This document shows positions 55,277 to 63,483 of a DNA stretch of 64,000 nt, piece by piece (positions within the stretch are counted from its first letter, which is position 1; the number at the start of each line of letters is the position of its first letter). The stretch lies in NCBI GenBank assembly GCA_964527205.1, contig CAZGQG010000007.1, forward strand, positions 8,010 through 72,009. Direction: 5' to 3'. The notes under the pieces were generated by a model. The model saw nothing but the letters and a program-made list of their open reading frames with translations, was not told where the DNA came from and did no database searches. The DNA comes from JARICQ01 sp964527205 (GTDB lineage: Bacteria; Bacillota; Clostridia; Tissierellales; Tissierellaceae). Both the position numbers and the translations under genes were made by a program.

Positions 55277-56377
55277 TTAGAATTCATCAAAGTAAATAAG
55301 ATCTTCCAGTACTCCTTTTTTAGTAAGGGCTTCAACCATAGATTGAATCATCTTAGGGTTTCCGCATAGATAAGCTTCCTTGTTTTCTCCATCTTCAAGT
55401 TGGCTTTCTATAAGGGTATTAACCCTACCCTGAGCTCCAGACCAGTTGTGTTCTTCTGTAACCCTTGAAAGGGTTGGGATGAACTCAAAGTCATGGAGGG
55501 TTTCTTCTAGGTGTTTAAAGTAATCCAAGAAGAATAAATCATCTGGAGTCTTAGCTCCAAAGTAAAATCTTGCCTTTCTCTTTATATCATTTTCTTCCAT
55601 ATACTTAAGTATGCCTAGGATAGGAGCCATTCCCGTTCCTGCTGCTACCATGATCATGTCGTTGTCACTGTCTTCATCATAGTAGAAATCTCCGTGAGGT
55701 CCGTTTATGTCTACCTTGTCTCCCACATTTAAATGATGATGTACATAGGTACTGCAAATTCCACCTGGCACTAGGCCTATTAACAATTCTACTATATCTT
55801 TTTCAGATGGAGCTGATGCTATGGAATATGCCCTATAAACTTCTTCGCTATTGCCCTCATATAGGGGTGCTTTTAATTGAATAAATTGTCCTGGTTTGAA
55901 TTTGATTTCTTCACCCTCAGGTAATCTCAGTTTTATTCTTTTGATTACATCTGTTACATCTTCTATCTCTTCCACTGTAGCAGAATATTCTTTTACATTG
56001 AATAGTTCCTCTGGTATCTGTATTTTTATATCTTCTTTTACCTTACATTGACAGGAAAGCCTTACATTGCTAGCTATTTCTTCCTCTGTAAGAAATGGGG
56101 TCTCAGTAGCTAGTACTGGTCCTCCACCTTCATGTACAGTTACCTTACAGTAACCACAAGTACCCTTACCTCCACAGGCTGATGGAATAAATATCTTTTC
56201 ATCTAATAGGGTTGAAAGTAAAGTTTCTCCACCATTAACTGTGAATTCTTTTTCTCCATTTATTAAAAGTTGTACTTCTCCATAATTTCCTACAGTCCTA
56301 TCTGCCAAGGTAAGCAAAAATGCAAATATAGCTGTTATTCCAGTTATTGCTCCTGTTGTAATTAGTATTTGATTCAT
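55277..56377 (-). CDS. NqrF-like NADH reductase subunit ([2Fe-2S], FAD, NAD domains)
   Basis: A 366-residue protein. An N-terminal membrane helix (about 5-24) is followed by a plant-type [2Fe-2S] ferredoxin domain with Cys 68, 74, 77 and 109 (SACGGKGTCGYCK). The FAD domain has RAYSIAS near 182-188, and the NAD domain GTGMAPI near 247-253, with YLCGNP near 337. This order is that of NqrF (407 residues in Vibrio), the NADH-oxidising subunit of Na+-NQR. It follows rnfA by 12 bases. In a standard Rnf operon RnfB and RnfC would stand here or first; neither is present. Probably it feeds electrons to RnfDGEA. Confidence 0.88.
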   Translation of the reverse strand: MNQILITTGAITGITAIFAFLLTLADRTVGNYGEVQLLINGEKEFTVNGGETLLSTLLDEKIFIPSACGGKGTCGYCKVTVHEGGGPVLATETPFLTEEEIASNVRLSCQCKVKEDIKIQIPEELFNVKEYSATVEEIEDVTDVIKRIKLRLPEGEEIKFKPGQFIQLKAPLYEGNSEEVYRAYSIASAPSEKDIVELLIGLVPGGICSTYVHHHLNVGDKVDINGPHGDFYYDEDSDNDMIMVAAGTGMAPILGILKYMEENDIKRKARFYFGAKTPDDLFFLDYFKHLEETLHDFEFIPTLSRVTEEHNWSGAQGRVNTLIESQLEDGENKEAYLCGNPKMIQSMVEALTKKGVLEDLIYFDEF

Positions 56378-56389
56378 ATTTGCCTCCTC

Positions 56390-56980
56390 CTATTGGATTG
56401 TAACTATACCGGAAAAGCCTATAAAAGCAAGAGCCATAAGTCCTATTACAACAAGTGTAATACCTGGTCCCTCAAGTCCCTTTGGTACAGTCGCTCTTTT
56501 TAGTTTTTGTCTAATTCCTGCAAGTGCTACTATTGCTAATGTCCAACCAATTCCAGAACCTAAACTAAATCCAATAGTCTGTAAAAGCGTGTAATCACGA
56601 ATGATCATAAATAGTGATACACCTAGTATTGCACAGTTTACTGTTATAAGTGGTAAAAATATACCTAAGGCGTAGTATAGATTTGGAAAATATTTTTCTA
56701 CTATCATTTCTATAAGTTGTACAAAGGCCGCTATACTGATAATAAAGACTATAAACCTTAAGTATTCTAGACTTAGAGGCACTAGTACATAGTGATAAAG
56801 TAAGTAATTTATAATAGATGTAAATGTAAGTACAAAGGTAACTGCCTGTCCAAGTCCTAATGAGGTTGGTATCTCTCTAGATACTGCTATAAAGGAACAC
56901 ATTCCTAAAAAGTTACTTAAGATCATATTGTTGGTGAAAATAGCAGCAAAAAATATTACAAAAGGATTAAGTTCTATCAT
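56390..56980 (-). CDS. rnfA: Electron transport complex subunit RnfA (NqrE homolog)
   Basis: A 196-residue membrane protein with six hydrophobic helices. Motifs NNMILSNFLGMCSF near 17-30 and LITVNCAILG near 111-120 carry the conserved Cys that, by homology with Rnf/NQR structures, bind a membrane [2Fe-2S] cluster with RnfE. It overlaps rnfE by 4 bases (ATGA). RnfA and NqrE are homologs; the name follows the rnfDGE context. Confidence 0.9.
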   Translation of the reverse strand: MIELNPFVIFFAAIFTNNMILSNFLGMCSFIAVSREIPTSLGLGQAVTFVLTFTSIINYLLYHYVLVPLSLEYLRFIVFIISIAAFVQLIEMIVEKYFPNLYYALGIFLPLITVNCAILGVSLFMIIRDYTLLQTIGFSLGSGIGWTLAIVALAGIRQKLKRATVPKGLEGPGITLVVIGLMALAFIGFSGIVTIQ

Positions 56981-57597
56981 GATTTAGCCACCTGCCCTTC
57001 TTCTTTATCTCTTTCCTGGATTCCCTTAGCAATCCATATAACTATGGCCAATACAAAGAATGCTCCTGGAGGCATTATCATAAGTGTCCATGATGTCCAC
57101 CATTCTCCTAATATTGTTATTCCAAATAAAGTTCCAAAACCAAGTAATTCTCTTACAAAGGATATAACAAGTAACACTAAGGTATATCCAAGTCCAGCTG
57201 CTAGTCCATCTAAGAATGCTGGAATAGGTGGGTTTTTCTGAGCATAGGCTTCAGCCCTACCCATTATTATACAGTTTGTTATTATAAGGCCTACATAGGG
57301 TCCTAATGCCTTACTCATATCCGGCATATAGGCTTTTAAGAATATATCTACTATGATTACATAGGCAGATATTATAAGTACCTGTACCATCATTCTTATA
57401 TGCTTAGGTGTAAACTGTCTTATTGCTGAAATTGTAAGAGATGAAAATGCTGTTACAAACATAAGTCCTATTCCCATAATAAGTGAGTTGGTCATTTGAT
57501 TTGTAACGGCTAGAGCAGAGCAAATTCCTAATATCTGTCTAAATACAGGGTTGTCATCCCAAACCATTTCCTTAAAAATCTGTTTAGAGTTATTCAT
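56977..57597 (-). CDS. rnfE: Electron transport complex subunit RnfE (NqrD homolog)
   Basis: A 206-residue membrane protein with six helices. The Cys-containing motifs ILGICSALAVTN near 22-33 and LIITNCIIMGRAEA near 104-117 pair with those of RnfA. AYAQKNPPIPAFLDGLAAGLGY is a family signature. It follows rnfG by 3 bases. Its role is ion-translocating electron transfer across the membrane. Confidence 0.92.
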   Translation of the reverse strand: MNNSKQIFKEMVWDDNPVFRQILGICSALAVTNQMTNSLIMGIGLMFVTAFSSLTISAIRQFTPKHIRMMVQVLIISAYVIIVDIFLKAYMPDMSKALGPYVGLIITNCIIMGRAEAYAQKNPPIPAFLDGLAAGLGYTLVLLVISFVRELLGFGTLFGITILGEWWTSWTLMIMPPGAFFVLAIVIWIAKGIQERDKEEGQVAKS

Positions 57598-57600
57598 TAT

Positions 57601-58215
57601 CTACTCCACCTCCCCATCTTCTAAAAACTCATTTAAATCCTTGTTTATAATTTCAGTAACTGCCTTAGATGTAAGGGTTGCTCCTGAGATTGCATCTACA
57701 TTTCCCCCTGGTGCTGGATTGTAGATTATAAACTCACCACTCCCGTCCTCAAGCTTGATACCCCTAAATTGTTCCTTGTATTCTAATTCGTCTATTCTTC
57801 CTCCAAGTCCCGGCGTCTCACTGTGATTTATAAATTCAACTCCAATGATTTCAGAATAGTCCTCTTTAATTCCTACATATCCTAATATACTTCCCCAAAG
57901 GCCTGATCCTCTAACTGGTATTGCATAGCCTATGGTTTCCCCATTTTCCTTATGTATGTATATAGGATTTTCATCTTCTTCTCCATTAGAAACTTTTATC
58001 TCTTCGATCTTCTCATCAAAGATCTTAGCAGTTGCTTCTGGATCATCTGTTGGGGCATCAATATCGAAAGTATATAAGATTTTCTCCCTTAATTCTGTTT
58101 TTTCATTAAACTCAACCCTATCTGCTGTACTAAAGTTTAGAAAGGATAAAACAAAGGTAAATACAGCTGTTAGTATTGCCATGAAAAGAATAGGAAATCC
58201 AAATGATTTTTTCAC
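57601..58215 (-). CDS. rnfG: Electron transport complex subunit RnfG (NqrC homolog, covalent FMN)
   Basis: A 204-residue protein with an N-terminal membrane anchor (about 8-27) and an FMN-binding domain. The covalent FMN site is SGATLTS (177-183), Thr 180 being the expected attachment. HSETPGLGGR near 131-140 is also typical. It starts with GTG overlapping the rnfD stop by one base. The domain lies on the outer side of the membrane. Confidence 0.92.
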   Translation of the reverse strand: MKKSFGFPILFMAILTAVFTFVLSFLNFSTADRVEFNEKTELREKILYTFDIDAPTDDPEATAKIFDEKIEEIKVSNGEEDENPIYIHKENGETIGYAIPVRGSGLWGSILGYVGIKEDYSEIIGVEFINHSETPGLGGRIDELEYKEQFRGIKLEDGSGEFIIYNPAPGGNVDAISGATLTSKAVTEIINKDLNEFLEDGEVE

Positions 58216-59198
58216 TATGCCACCACCTCTTCTTTAGCTGCTTTCTTTTCTTTTTTATATTTTTTATAAGCCCTTACAGCTTCATCCATAATTGGAGCAA
58301 AGGTATTTGCGATAAGTATTGCAAACATTATTCCTCCTGCGAATAAAGCATATCCTCTTATAATCACAGTAATTACTCCTATAAGTATTCCGTAGACCCA
58401 TTTTGCCTCCTTGGTCTTTGGTGCTGTTATAGGGTCAGTTGCCATAAATACTGCTCCGAATAATAAACCTCCTGAAAATACACCAAATAATAAGTTTGGT
58501 ATCTCTGCATTTCCAAGTAATATTAAGATTCCACTTAGGCCAACAAAACCTAGTAAAGTACCTGCCATGATTTCCCATGAAGCTACTTTTTTATAGATTA
58601 GGTAGGCTCCTGCCAGGATAATCAGTATTGCACTTGTCTCTCCAAGTGATCCTGCTACATTTCCAAATAGTAACTCTGTAAAGCCTGTAGTAAGGCCAGT
58701 CTCTCTAAATGCTAGCATAGGAGTTGCTTGAGCCATTGCATCTACAGTTTTTGTTATATAAGTACCGAATCCCCCTGGGAATCCCATTGCTGAGTTTACC
58801 CAACCCATTGTAAGAGGTGCTGGAAAACAAACATATACAAATGCCCTTGCTGCTAAGGCAGGATTGTAAACATTTTTTCCAAATCCTCCAAAGACTTCCT
58901 TGCTAAACATTATACCAAAAATAATTCCTATTGAAGCTATCCAAAATGGCGTACTTGGTGGAAGAGTTAGGGTGTATAGTATACAAGATACAAAAACCGC
59001 CTCTGAAACCTTCCTATTGTACTTTTTAGCAAATATCCATTCTGTTCCTAGGCCAAATACAGTTACAACTCCTAGAAGTACCATGCTTCTCCATCCAAAG
59101 AAGTACACAGCTGCTAACATAATTGGAATTAAAGACTTGATGACTGTACGCATCATCTTTTGGTTCATAAAATTTTTAGAATAATTTTCTGCTAACAA
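58215..59198 (-). CDS. rnfD: Electron transport complex subunit RnfD (NqrB homolog, covalent FMN)
   Basis: A 327-residue membrane protein with about ten helices. The covalent-FMN site AQATPM is near 156-161, and GGFGKNVYNPALAARAF near 104-120 is a family signature. Length matches RnfD, not NqrB (about 410). It starts with TTG 4 bases after AGGAGGTGG. It is first gene of the operon, so no rnfC precedes it: the gene upstream is a PpiC prolyl isomerase. Confidence 0.92.
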   Translation of the reverse strand: MLAENYSKNFMNQKMMRTVIKSLIPIMLAAVYFFGWRSMVLLGVVTVFGLGTEWIFAKKYNRKVSEAVFVSCILYTLTLPPSTPFWIASIGIIFGIMFSKEVFGGFGKNVYNPALAARAFVYVCFPAPLTMGWVNSAMGFPGGFGTYITKTVDAMAQATPMLAFRETGLTTGFTELLFGNVAGSLGETSAILIILAGAYLIYKKVASWEIMAGTLLGFVGLSGILILLGNAEIPNLLFGVFSGGLLFGAVFMATDPITAPKTKEAKWVYGILIGVITVIIRGYALFAGGIMFAILIANTFAPIMDEAVRAYKKYKKEKKAAKEEVVA

Positions 59199-59223
59199 AA
59201 TACCACCTCCTGATTTTATAGTA

Positions 59224-59280
59224 AAATAGCACTTACAAATTTGTCTTTCGATTAATTTTGTAAGTACTATTTAAATTATA
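59224..59280 (-). promoter_or_regulatory. Candidate -10 and 16-bp leader hairpin before rnfD
   Basis: TATAAT (minus strand, 59275-59280) is followed by two 16-base inverted arms (59257-59272 and 59224-59239) that pair fully on the minus-strand RNA through one G-U. The hairpin could open the rnf mRNA, or end the ppiC transcript. No good -35 is seen. Confidence 0.45.
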
Positions 59281-59305
59281 CTACATTTTGTTTGAAATTT
59301 CTATA

Positions 59306-60052
59306 CTACATATGGTTTGTTACTTCATATTTATTTCTTAGGGAGTCAGTTTTTGCTAAATAAGCATCTTTTTGCTTTTCTGCTAGTACTTCTGCTCTAA
59401 CATGATCTTTTACTTCTTCAAAAGTGCTTAGGGAAGCTTCACTCTTATCATGTAATTTTATTATATGATAACCAAATTGAGTTTCCACAACATCTGACAT
59501 TTCACCTTTTTCCATTTCAAAGGCAACATCTTCAAATTCTTCAACCATTTTCCCCCTAGTTGACTCTCCTAGTTTTCCACCTTGGTCCTTTGATGGGCAA
59601 GTTGAATATTCTTTAGCTGCATCTTCAAAGGATTTTCCAGCATTGATTTCTTCTATTATTTCCTTTGCCTTTTCTTCACTATCAACTAATATATGGCTTG
59701 AATCAATTGATGCTGGCTTTTGGAATCTTTCTTTTCTCGCTTCAAAATAAGCTTTCATTTCATCTTCTTCTGCTTGAACCTGGGATAAAACCTTATTAAC
59801 AGCATATTGCTTTAATAGGCCTTCTTGGAACTTAACTAATTGCTCCTTAAATTCTTCTTCTTCATCCATCTTGTTTTCTTTTGCATCTAAATAAAGAACT
59901 TCCTGATTAATTAGCTCTTCAACAACTTTTTTAATTCCTTCTGGTGATTGGAATTGCATTGCTGTTTGAGGTCCTAAATCATTTAAGAACTGCATAACAG
60001 CCCCTTGTGTAATCTCTTTACCATTTACTGATGCTAATACTTTCTTATCCAT
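59306..60052 (-). CDS. PpiC-type parvulin peptidyl-prolyl isomerase, cytoplasmic
   Basis: A 248-residue protein without signal peptide or lipobox. An N-terminal SurA-like helical chaperone region (about 1-110) precedes the parvulin domain (about 112-210): IDSSHILVDSEEKA, STCPSKDQGGKLGE, FGYHIIKLHD. It should assist folding by cis-trans isomerisation. AAGGAGATTG precedes the ATG. It lies upstream of the rnf operon. Confidence 0.88.
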   Translation of the reverse strand: MDKKVLASVNGKEITQGAVMQFLNDLGPQTAMQFQSPEGIKKVVEELINQEVLYLDAKENKMDEEEEFKEQLVKFQEGLLKQYAVNKVLSQVQAEEDEMKAYFEARKERFQKPASIDSSHILVDSEEKAKEIIEEINAGKSFEDAAKEYSTCPSKDQGGKLGESTRGKMVEEFEDVAFEMEKGEMSDVVETQFGYHIIKLHDKSEASLSTFEEVKDHVRAEVLAEKQKDAYLAKTDSLRNKYEVTNHM

Positions 60053-60141
60053 AAATCAATCTCCTTTTTTCTATATTAATTATACTAATTAACCTTATCA
60101 TAAGAATATTTATATATCAATAAATATTCTAAAATATAAGC

Positions 60142-60582
60142 CTATACATCTCTGGGACCTATATATTCCACAGCATTTCTTTCATATTCCTCCTCCATTA
60201 AATTGGAAGTGAGAATATAATCTGCGGTAGACATATTATGAGCCGTAAGGACGTCATATAGGACTGCTATCCTCAATAAGGCCTTTACATCTGGATCATG
60301 GGGTTGGGCTTCTAAGGGGTCCCAAAAGAAAACCATCATATCTATATTGCCCTCTGCTATTTGCGCCCCTATCTGCTGGTCTCCTCCCAGTGGACCTGAC
60401 TTAAATGCTTTAATCTCAAGGCCAGTCCTTTCGCTTAGGATTTTTGCAGTGGTACCTGTACCGCAAAGTATATGACCCTTTAAGATTTCCTTGTTCTCCC
60501 TTACCCAGTCAAGAAGTTCATCTTTTTTATGATCGTGGGCTATAAGGGCTATCCTCTTTTTTATTCCCATCTTTATATTCAT
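60142..60582 (-). CDS. mgsA: Methylglyoxal synthase
   Basis: A 146-residue enzyme converting dihydroxyacetone phosphate to methylglyoxal and phosphate. Motifs ALIAHDHKKDEL, GTGTTAKIL, SGPLGGDQQIGA (with the catalytic Asp next to GG) and FFWDPLEAQPHDPDV match MgsA. Length is near the E. coli 152. GAGGTG precedes the ATG. A near-consensus promoter lies 40-70 bases upstream. Confidence 0.93.
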   Translation of the reverse strand: MNIKMGIKKRIALIAHDHKKDELLDWVRENKEILKGHILCGTGTTAKILSERTGLEIKAFKSGPLGGDQQIGAQIAEGNIDMMVFFWDPLEAQPHDPDVKALLRIAVLYDVLTAHNMSTADYILTSNLMEEEYERNAVEYIGPRDV

Positions 60583-60623
60583 CTAAACACCTCTTCTCCT
60601 TTTATTTATCCTATGATTATTTT

Positions 60624-60652
60624 ATCATAGATTATCACCAATATTTGGACAA
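60624..60652 (-). promoter_or_regulatory. Sigma-A promoter of mgsA
   Basis: TTGTCC (60647-60652) and TATGAT (60624-60629) on the minus strand are 17 bases apart. Confidence 0.55.
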
Positions 60653-60676
60653 AAAATAGCTTTTTAAAAAGAAAAC

Positions 60677-60705
60677 TAGAAATAAAGTCTTCTTAATGAT
60701 ATTAT
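60677..60705 (+). promoter_or_regulatory. Candidate promoter of the VirB11-like gene
   Basis: TAGAAA (60677-60682) and TATTAT (60700-60705) are 17 bases apart, about 33 bases before the ATG. The -35 matches weakly. Confidence 0.4.
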
Positions 60706-60737
60706 ATAGGTAAAGCAATTAGAAAGGAGAATGTAAA

Positions 60738-61235
60738 ATGCACATGATGATACAAAAACTTGTAGATCAGGAATTTATGACTCAAGCAGAGGGAGAGTAT
60801 ATCCAAGAAGCTCTTGATAGAAAAGAATCAATAATAGTTTCTGGACACAGATCTGCTGGTACTAGACCATTAATGGCTACTTTAATGGCAGTTGCTAAGA
60901 CCAACTACAGTTCCAAGCAAGTAAAAAGTTTTGATGACCTAGAGGAGGATGTTGAATACTTCTTAATCCCAGGTGTACCTGGAATTGATTTTGAAGAGCT
61001 AATCGGAAAAGCTATGGCAAAGCCTGAAACTAACTTTGTAACTATAAAAGAGCCAGAGCATCCATATTCAATATTAAAGCTTATGAGAAATGTATTCAAA
61101 GAAACAAATGACACTTCTAAGGTATATCAAGTTTTAGAATGTAATAAAACAGATGATGTTCCTGAGCTTGTAAAGATTACTGCTATGAGCTTAAATGAAA
61201 AAGGTAGAGTTCAAAGAGTAGATTTTGAAGGATAA
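60738..61235 (+). CDS. Degenerate VirB11/CpaF-like secretion ATPase domain protein
   Basis: A 165-residue stand-alone domain. EFMTQAEGEYIQEALDRKESIIVSGHRSAGTRP resembles the helix-P-loop region of CpaF/VirB11 ATPases, whose pattern is GxxGSGKTT. Here G36-HRSA-G41-T42-R43 lacks the Walker A Lys. FEELIGKAMAKPETNFVTIKEP (near 85-106) resembles their AALRMRPDRIIVGEVR segment. It lacks the N-terminal domain and, probably, ATPase activity. No secretion genes are adjacent. The assignment rests on pattern similarity only; AAAGGAG precedes the ATG. Confidence 0.6.
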   Translation: MHMMIQKLVDQEFMTQAEGEYIQEALDRKESIIVSGHRSAGTRPLMATLMAVAKTNYSSKQVKSFDDLEEDVEYFLIPGVPGIDFEELIGKAMAKPETNFVTIKEPEHPYSILKLMRNVFKETNDTSKVYQVLECNKTDDVPELVKITAMSLNEKGRVQRVDFEG

Positions 61236-61248
61236 TCTTTAAAAGTAT

Positions 61249-61290
61249 AAAAAATAGCCCTTCCCGGCTTTTCCCGGAGGGGCTATTTTT
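61249..61290. terminator. Bidirectional terminator
   Basis: A long stem between AAAATAGCCC and GGGGCTATTTTT, extended by TTCCCGG / CCCGGAG, with small bulges. It separates the convergent VirB11-like and thioesterase genes and has A and T flanks for both strands. Confidence 0.85.
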
Positions 61291-61293
61291 CTT

Positions 61294-62046
61294 TTAAAGT
61301 TTAATATCTTCTTTTTTAATCCACTTGGTTTTTCCAAAGGCATTTACTTCTTCATCCCCACTTACCCTGATTGAATGAATAAATTCCAGTTCCCCATCTT
61401 TTCTGCTATGGGTAATAAATCCTGTACTTATATTGTCTCCATATTTTATTTCTTTCCTATAAATTATTTCAAATTCTGAAATCCTATAATCCTTATATAT
61501 ATCCTCTGTCATAGATTCTATCATCCAAGTAAGGTATTCTGCATTGTTTACATGTTGATTGTAATCTATGTCGCTTCTCCTTACCTTAAAGTCTATATAG
61601 CTATCTATCTCTAGGTCTAATTGGAAATCATGGAAATTAGAAAAGTTAACCTGGTCTAGAATCTTAGTATCCTCTATATACTCTCCTGGAATCCTAATTG
61701 GCCTTTTTCTATCCATGTCAATACACAGCCATACAGTTGATGCCTTGGCCAGTATATTATCTTCCCTATCTAAAAGGACAAACTCTCTAAAGGCATAAAA
61801 CCTATCCAGCTTGGAGACCCAGGTTTCCACTACTACATCTTCCTTGATCTTTGGATAATCCTTAATGCTTACCTTCCACCTATAAAGCATCCATCCATAA
61901 TCAATCTCTTGGTCTTCTAAGACAAAGCTATCCCCTTCTTCTGCTGATGTTTCAGTAAAGTATTTAATTATATTAACTGGACTAATATGAGAATCCTTAT
62001 CACCATCATAATAGGGTATGTGGATTTTCTTTTTATATATGCTCAT
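61294..62046 (-). CDS. Acyl-ACP thioesterase
   Basis: A 250-residue protein with two hotdog domains: the N-terminal half (IPYYDGDKDSHISP, YGWMLYRWKVSI) and the C-terminal half (YNQHVNNAEYLTWMIES). The DxNxHVNN-type motif of acyl-ACP thioesterases is visible as SDIDYNQHVNN. It frees fatty acids from acyl carrier protein. No fatty acid genes are adjacent. Confidence 0.88.
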   Translation of the reverse strand: MSIYKKKIHIPYYDGDKDSHISPVNIIKYFTETSAEEGDSFVLEDQEIDYGWMLYRWKVSIKDYPKIKEDVVVETWVSKLDRFYAFREFVLLDREDNILAKASTVWLCIDMDRKRPIRIPGEYIEDTKILDQVNFSNFHDFQLDLEIDSYIDFKVRRSDIDYNQHVNNAEYLTWMIESMTEDIYKDYRISEFEIIYRKEIKYGDNISTGFITHSRKDGELEFIHSIRVSGDEEVNAFGKTKWIKKEDIKL

Positions 62047-62132
62047 CTATACAACTCCTCTGCTTTTATTATTAAATCTTAATTATTAATTATTCCACTA
62101 TATGATCTTTAATAAGTTATATATAAACACAG

Positions 62133-63212
62133 CTAAGAGTCAAATATGGATAACTGCTTTAAGTCTGATGATATTAGGTTTGAGGCTGTAAGGCCTAGAA
62201 GCCTAATATTGTCCCTTATATCCAATTCATCTAGGAGACCATTTCCTATTTCCAAAATCTCTTCAAAGGAATTTGTATGGCTAAGTAGGGTCCTGCTTCT
62301 TGTATATACTCTAAAGTGTTGATCCTTAATCTTAAGGGAGATGGTCCTTCCATGTATTTCCTTGTATTTTAATTCCTGGGAAAGTTCCCTGGAGAAATCT
62401 TCTATGTAGGTCCTAAGTTCTTCCTTGTCCTTGGTTTCTTTGGAAAAGGTTCTCTCTATTCCCAGGGACTTTCTCTTTCTCTTAGTATTTATCTCCCTAT
62501 CATCTATACCCCTAATTCTATCATAAATCTCTACTCCTGACTTGCCAAACATCTCTACTAGAAATTCCTGGGAGGTAGCAAGTAGGTCTCCTATAGTATA
62601 TACCCCTATTCTTTCTAAACGGCTGCAGGACTTAGGCCCTAGGCCATGAACTTCCTTAATGGGTAGGGGTTTTAGTATGTCTGGGACCATGTCTCTACTT
62701 ATAAGCTTTATTCCTGCTGGCTTGTTCCAGTCAGATGCAAGCTTGGCTAAGAACTTATTGTAGGATATGCCCACTGACATGGTAAGTCCAGTTTTCTTAA
62801 AAACCTGATTCTTCATTTCCCTAACAATCTCCAAGGGATCTCCCTCTATATGGGAAATATCTAGATAGGCCTCGTCAATGGAGACTCTTTCTATTTGATC
62901 TGTAAATTTACTAAGAATCCCATATACTTCCCTGGAAACTTCTTGGTATCTTTCTATTCTTGTAGGCACATAAACTCCATGGGGACATTTCTTTTTGGCC
63001 ATAAAAACAGGCATGGCTGAATGAACTCCAAATTCCCTAGCCTTATAGTTTGCCGTAGTTACTACCCCATGATTGCTAAAGCCACCAACTATTACAGGCT
63101 TGCCCTTAAGCTTTGGATTATCATGTTCTTCCACAGAAGCATAAAAAGCATCCATATCAACATGGACTATATGTAGTTTTTCTTTATTTTCCTCTTTTTT
63201 TAATATAGCTAT
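62133..63212 (-). CDS. dinB: DNA polymerase IV (DinB) with an apparent AUA start codon
   Basis: About 359 residues of a Y-family polymerase. The catalytic block reads HIVHVDMDAFYASVEEHD, and the active-site pair is VSIDEAYLD. The first ATG, at 63155, would remove the first catalytic Asp (HVD). The frame stays open upstream, and an AGGAGG site lies 8 bases before an in-frame ATA at 63212, with no ATG, GTG or TTG between. I therefore place the start at that ATA: either a rare AUA start, a start-codon mutation or a base error. Confidence 0.75.
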   Translation of the reverse strand: MAILKKEENKEKLHIVHVDMDAFYASVEEHDNPKLKGKPVIVGGFSNHGVVTTANYKAREFGVHSAMPVFMAKKKCPHGVYVPTRIERYQEVSREVYGILSKFTDQIERVSIDEAYLDISHIEGDPLEIVREMKNQVFKKTGLTMSVGISYNKFLAKLASDWNKPAGIKLISRDMVPDILKPLPIKEVHGLGPKSCSRLERIGVYTIGDLLATSQEFLVEMFGKSGVEIYDRIRGIDDREINTKRKRKSLGIERTFSKETKDKEELRTYIEDFSRELSQELKYKEIHGRTISLKIKDQHFRVYTRSRTLLSHTNSFEEILEIGNGLLDELDIRDNIRLLGLTASNLISSDLKQLSIFDS

Positions 63213-63483
63213 CTTTCTCTCCTCCTGTATAATCCTATTTTATCATATCTATATATTTAAATCTATTTATAAGAAAAGACATTTCTAGAGTTTTTTTGGG
63301 ATATTGGTCTTCTTGTACGGATGGAAATCTCTTTATTATATTTTTATATTGAAATAATCTCCTAATTAGGGTATATTTAAGTTAAGAAGTGTAAAAAATC
63401 ATTGTATTCTGAATATATTAGCGGAATATTTCTAGATAGCTATTATTCAAAGTACAAATTTTATTTAAAAAGGAGAATCGCAT
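63213..63483. other. Intergenic region between dinB and the sixA-like gene
   Basis: A 271-base AT-rich divergent region. A possible plus-strand promoter is TTGTAT near 63391 with AATATT 17 bases later. I see no LexA-type GAAC-N4-GTTC box, terminator or small gene. Confidence 0.4.

Noticed and set aside
58215..59198. NqrB, which would make this a standard Na+-NQR operon
   Set aside because: The subunit is 327 residues, RnfD-sized; NqrA is absent and the FMN site reads AQATP as in RnfD.
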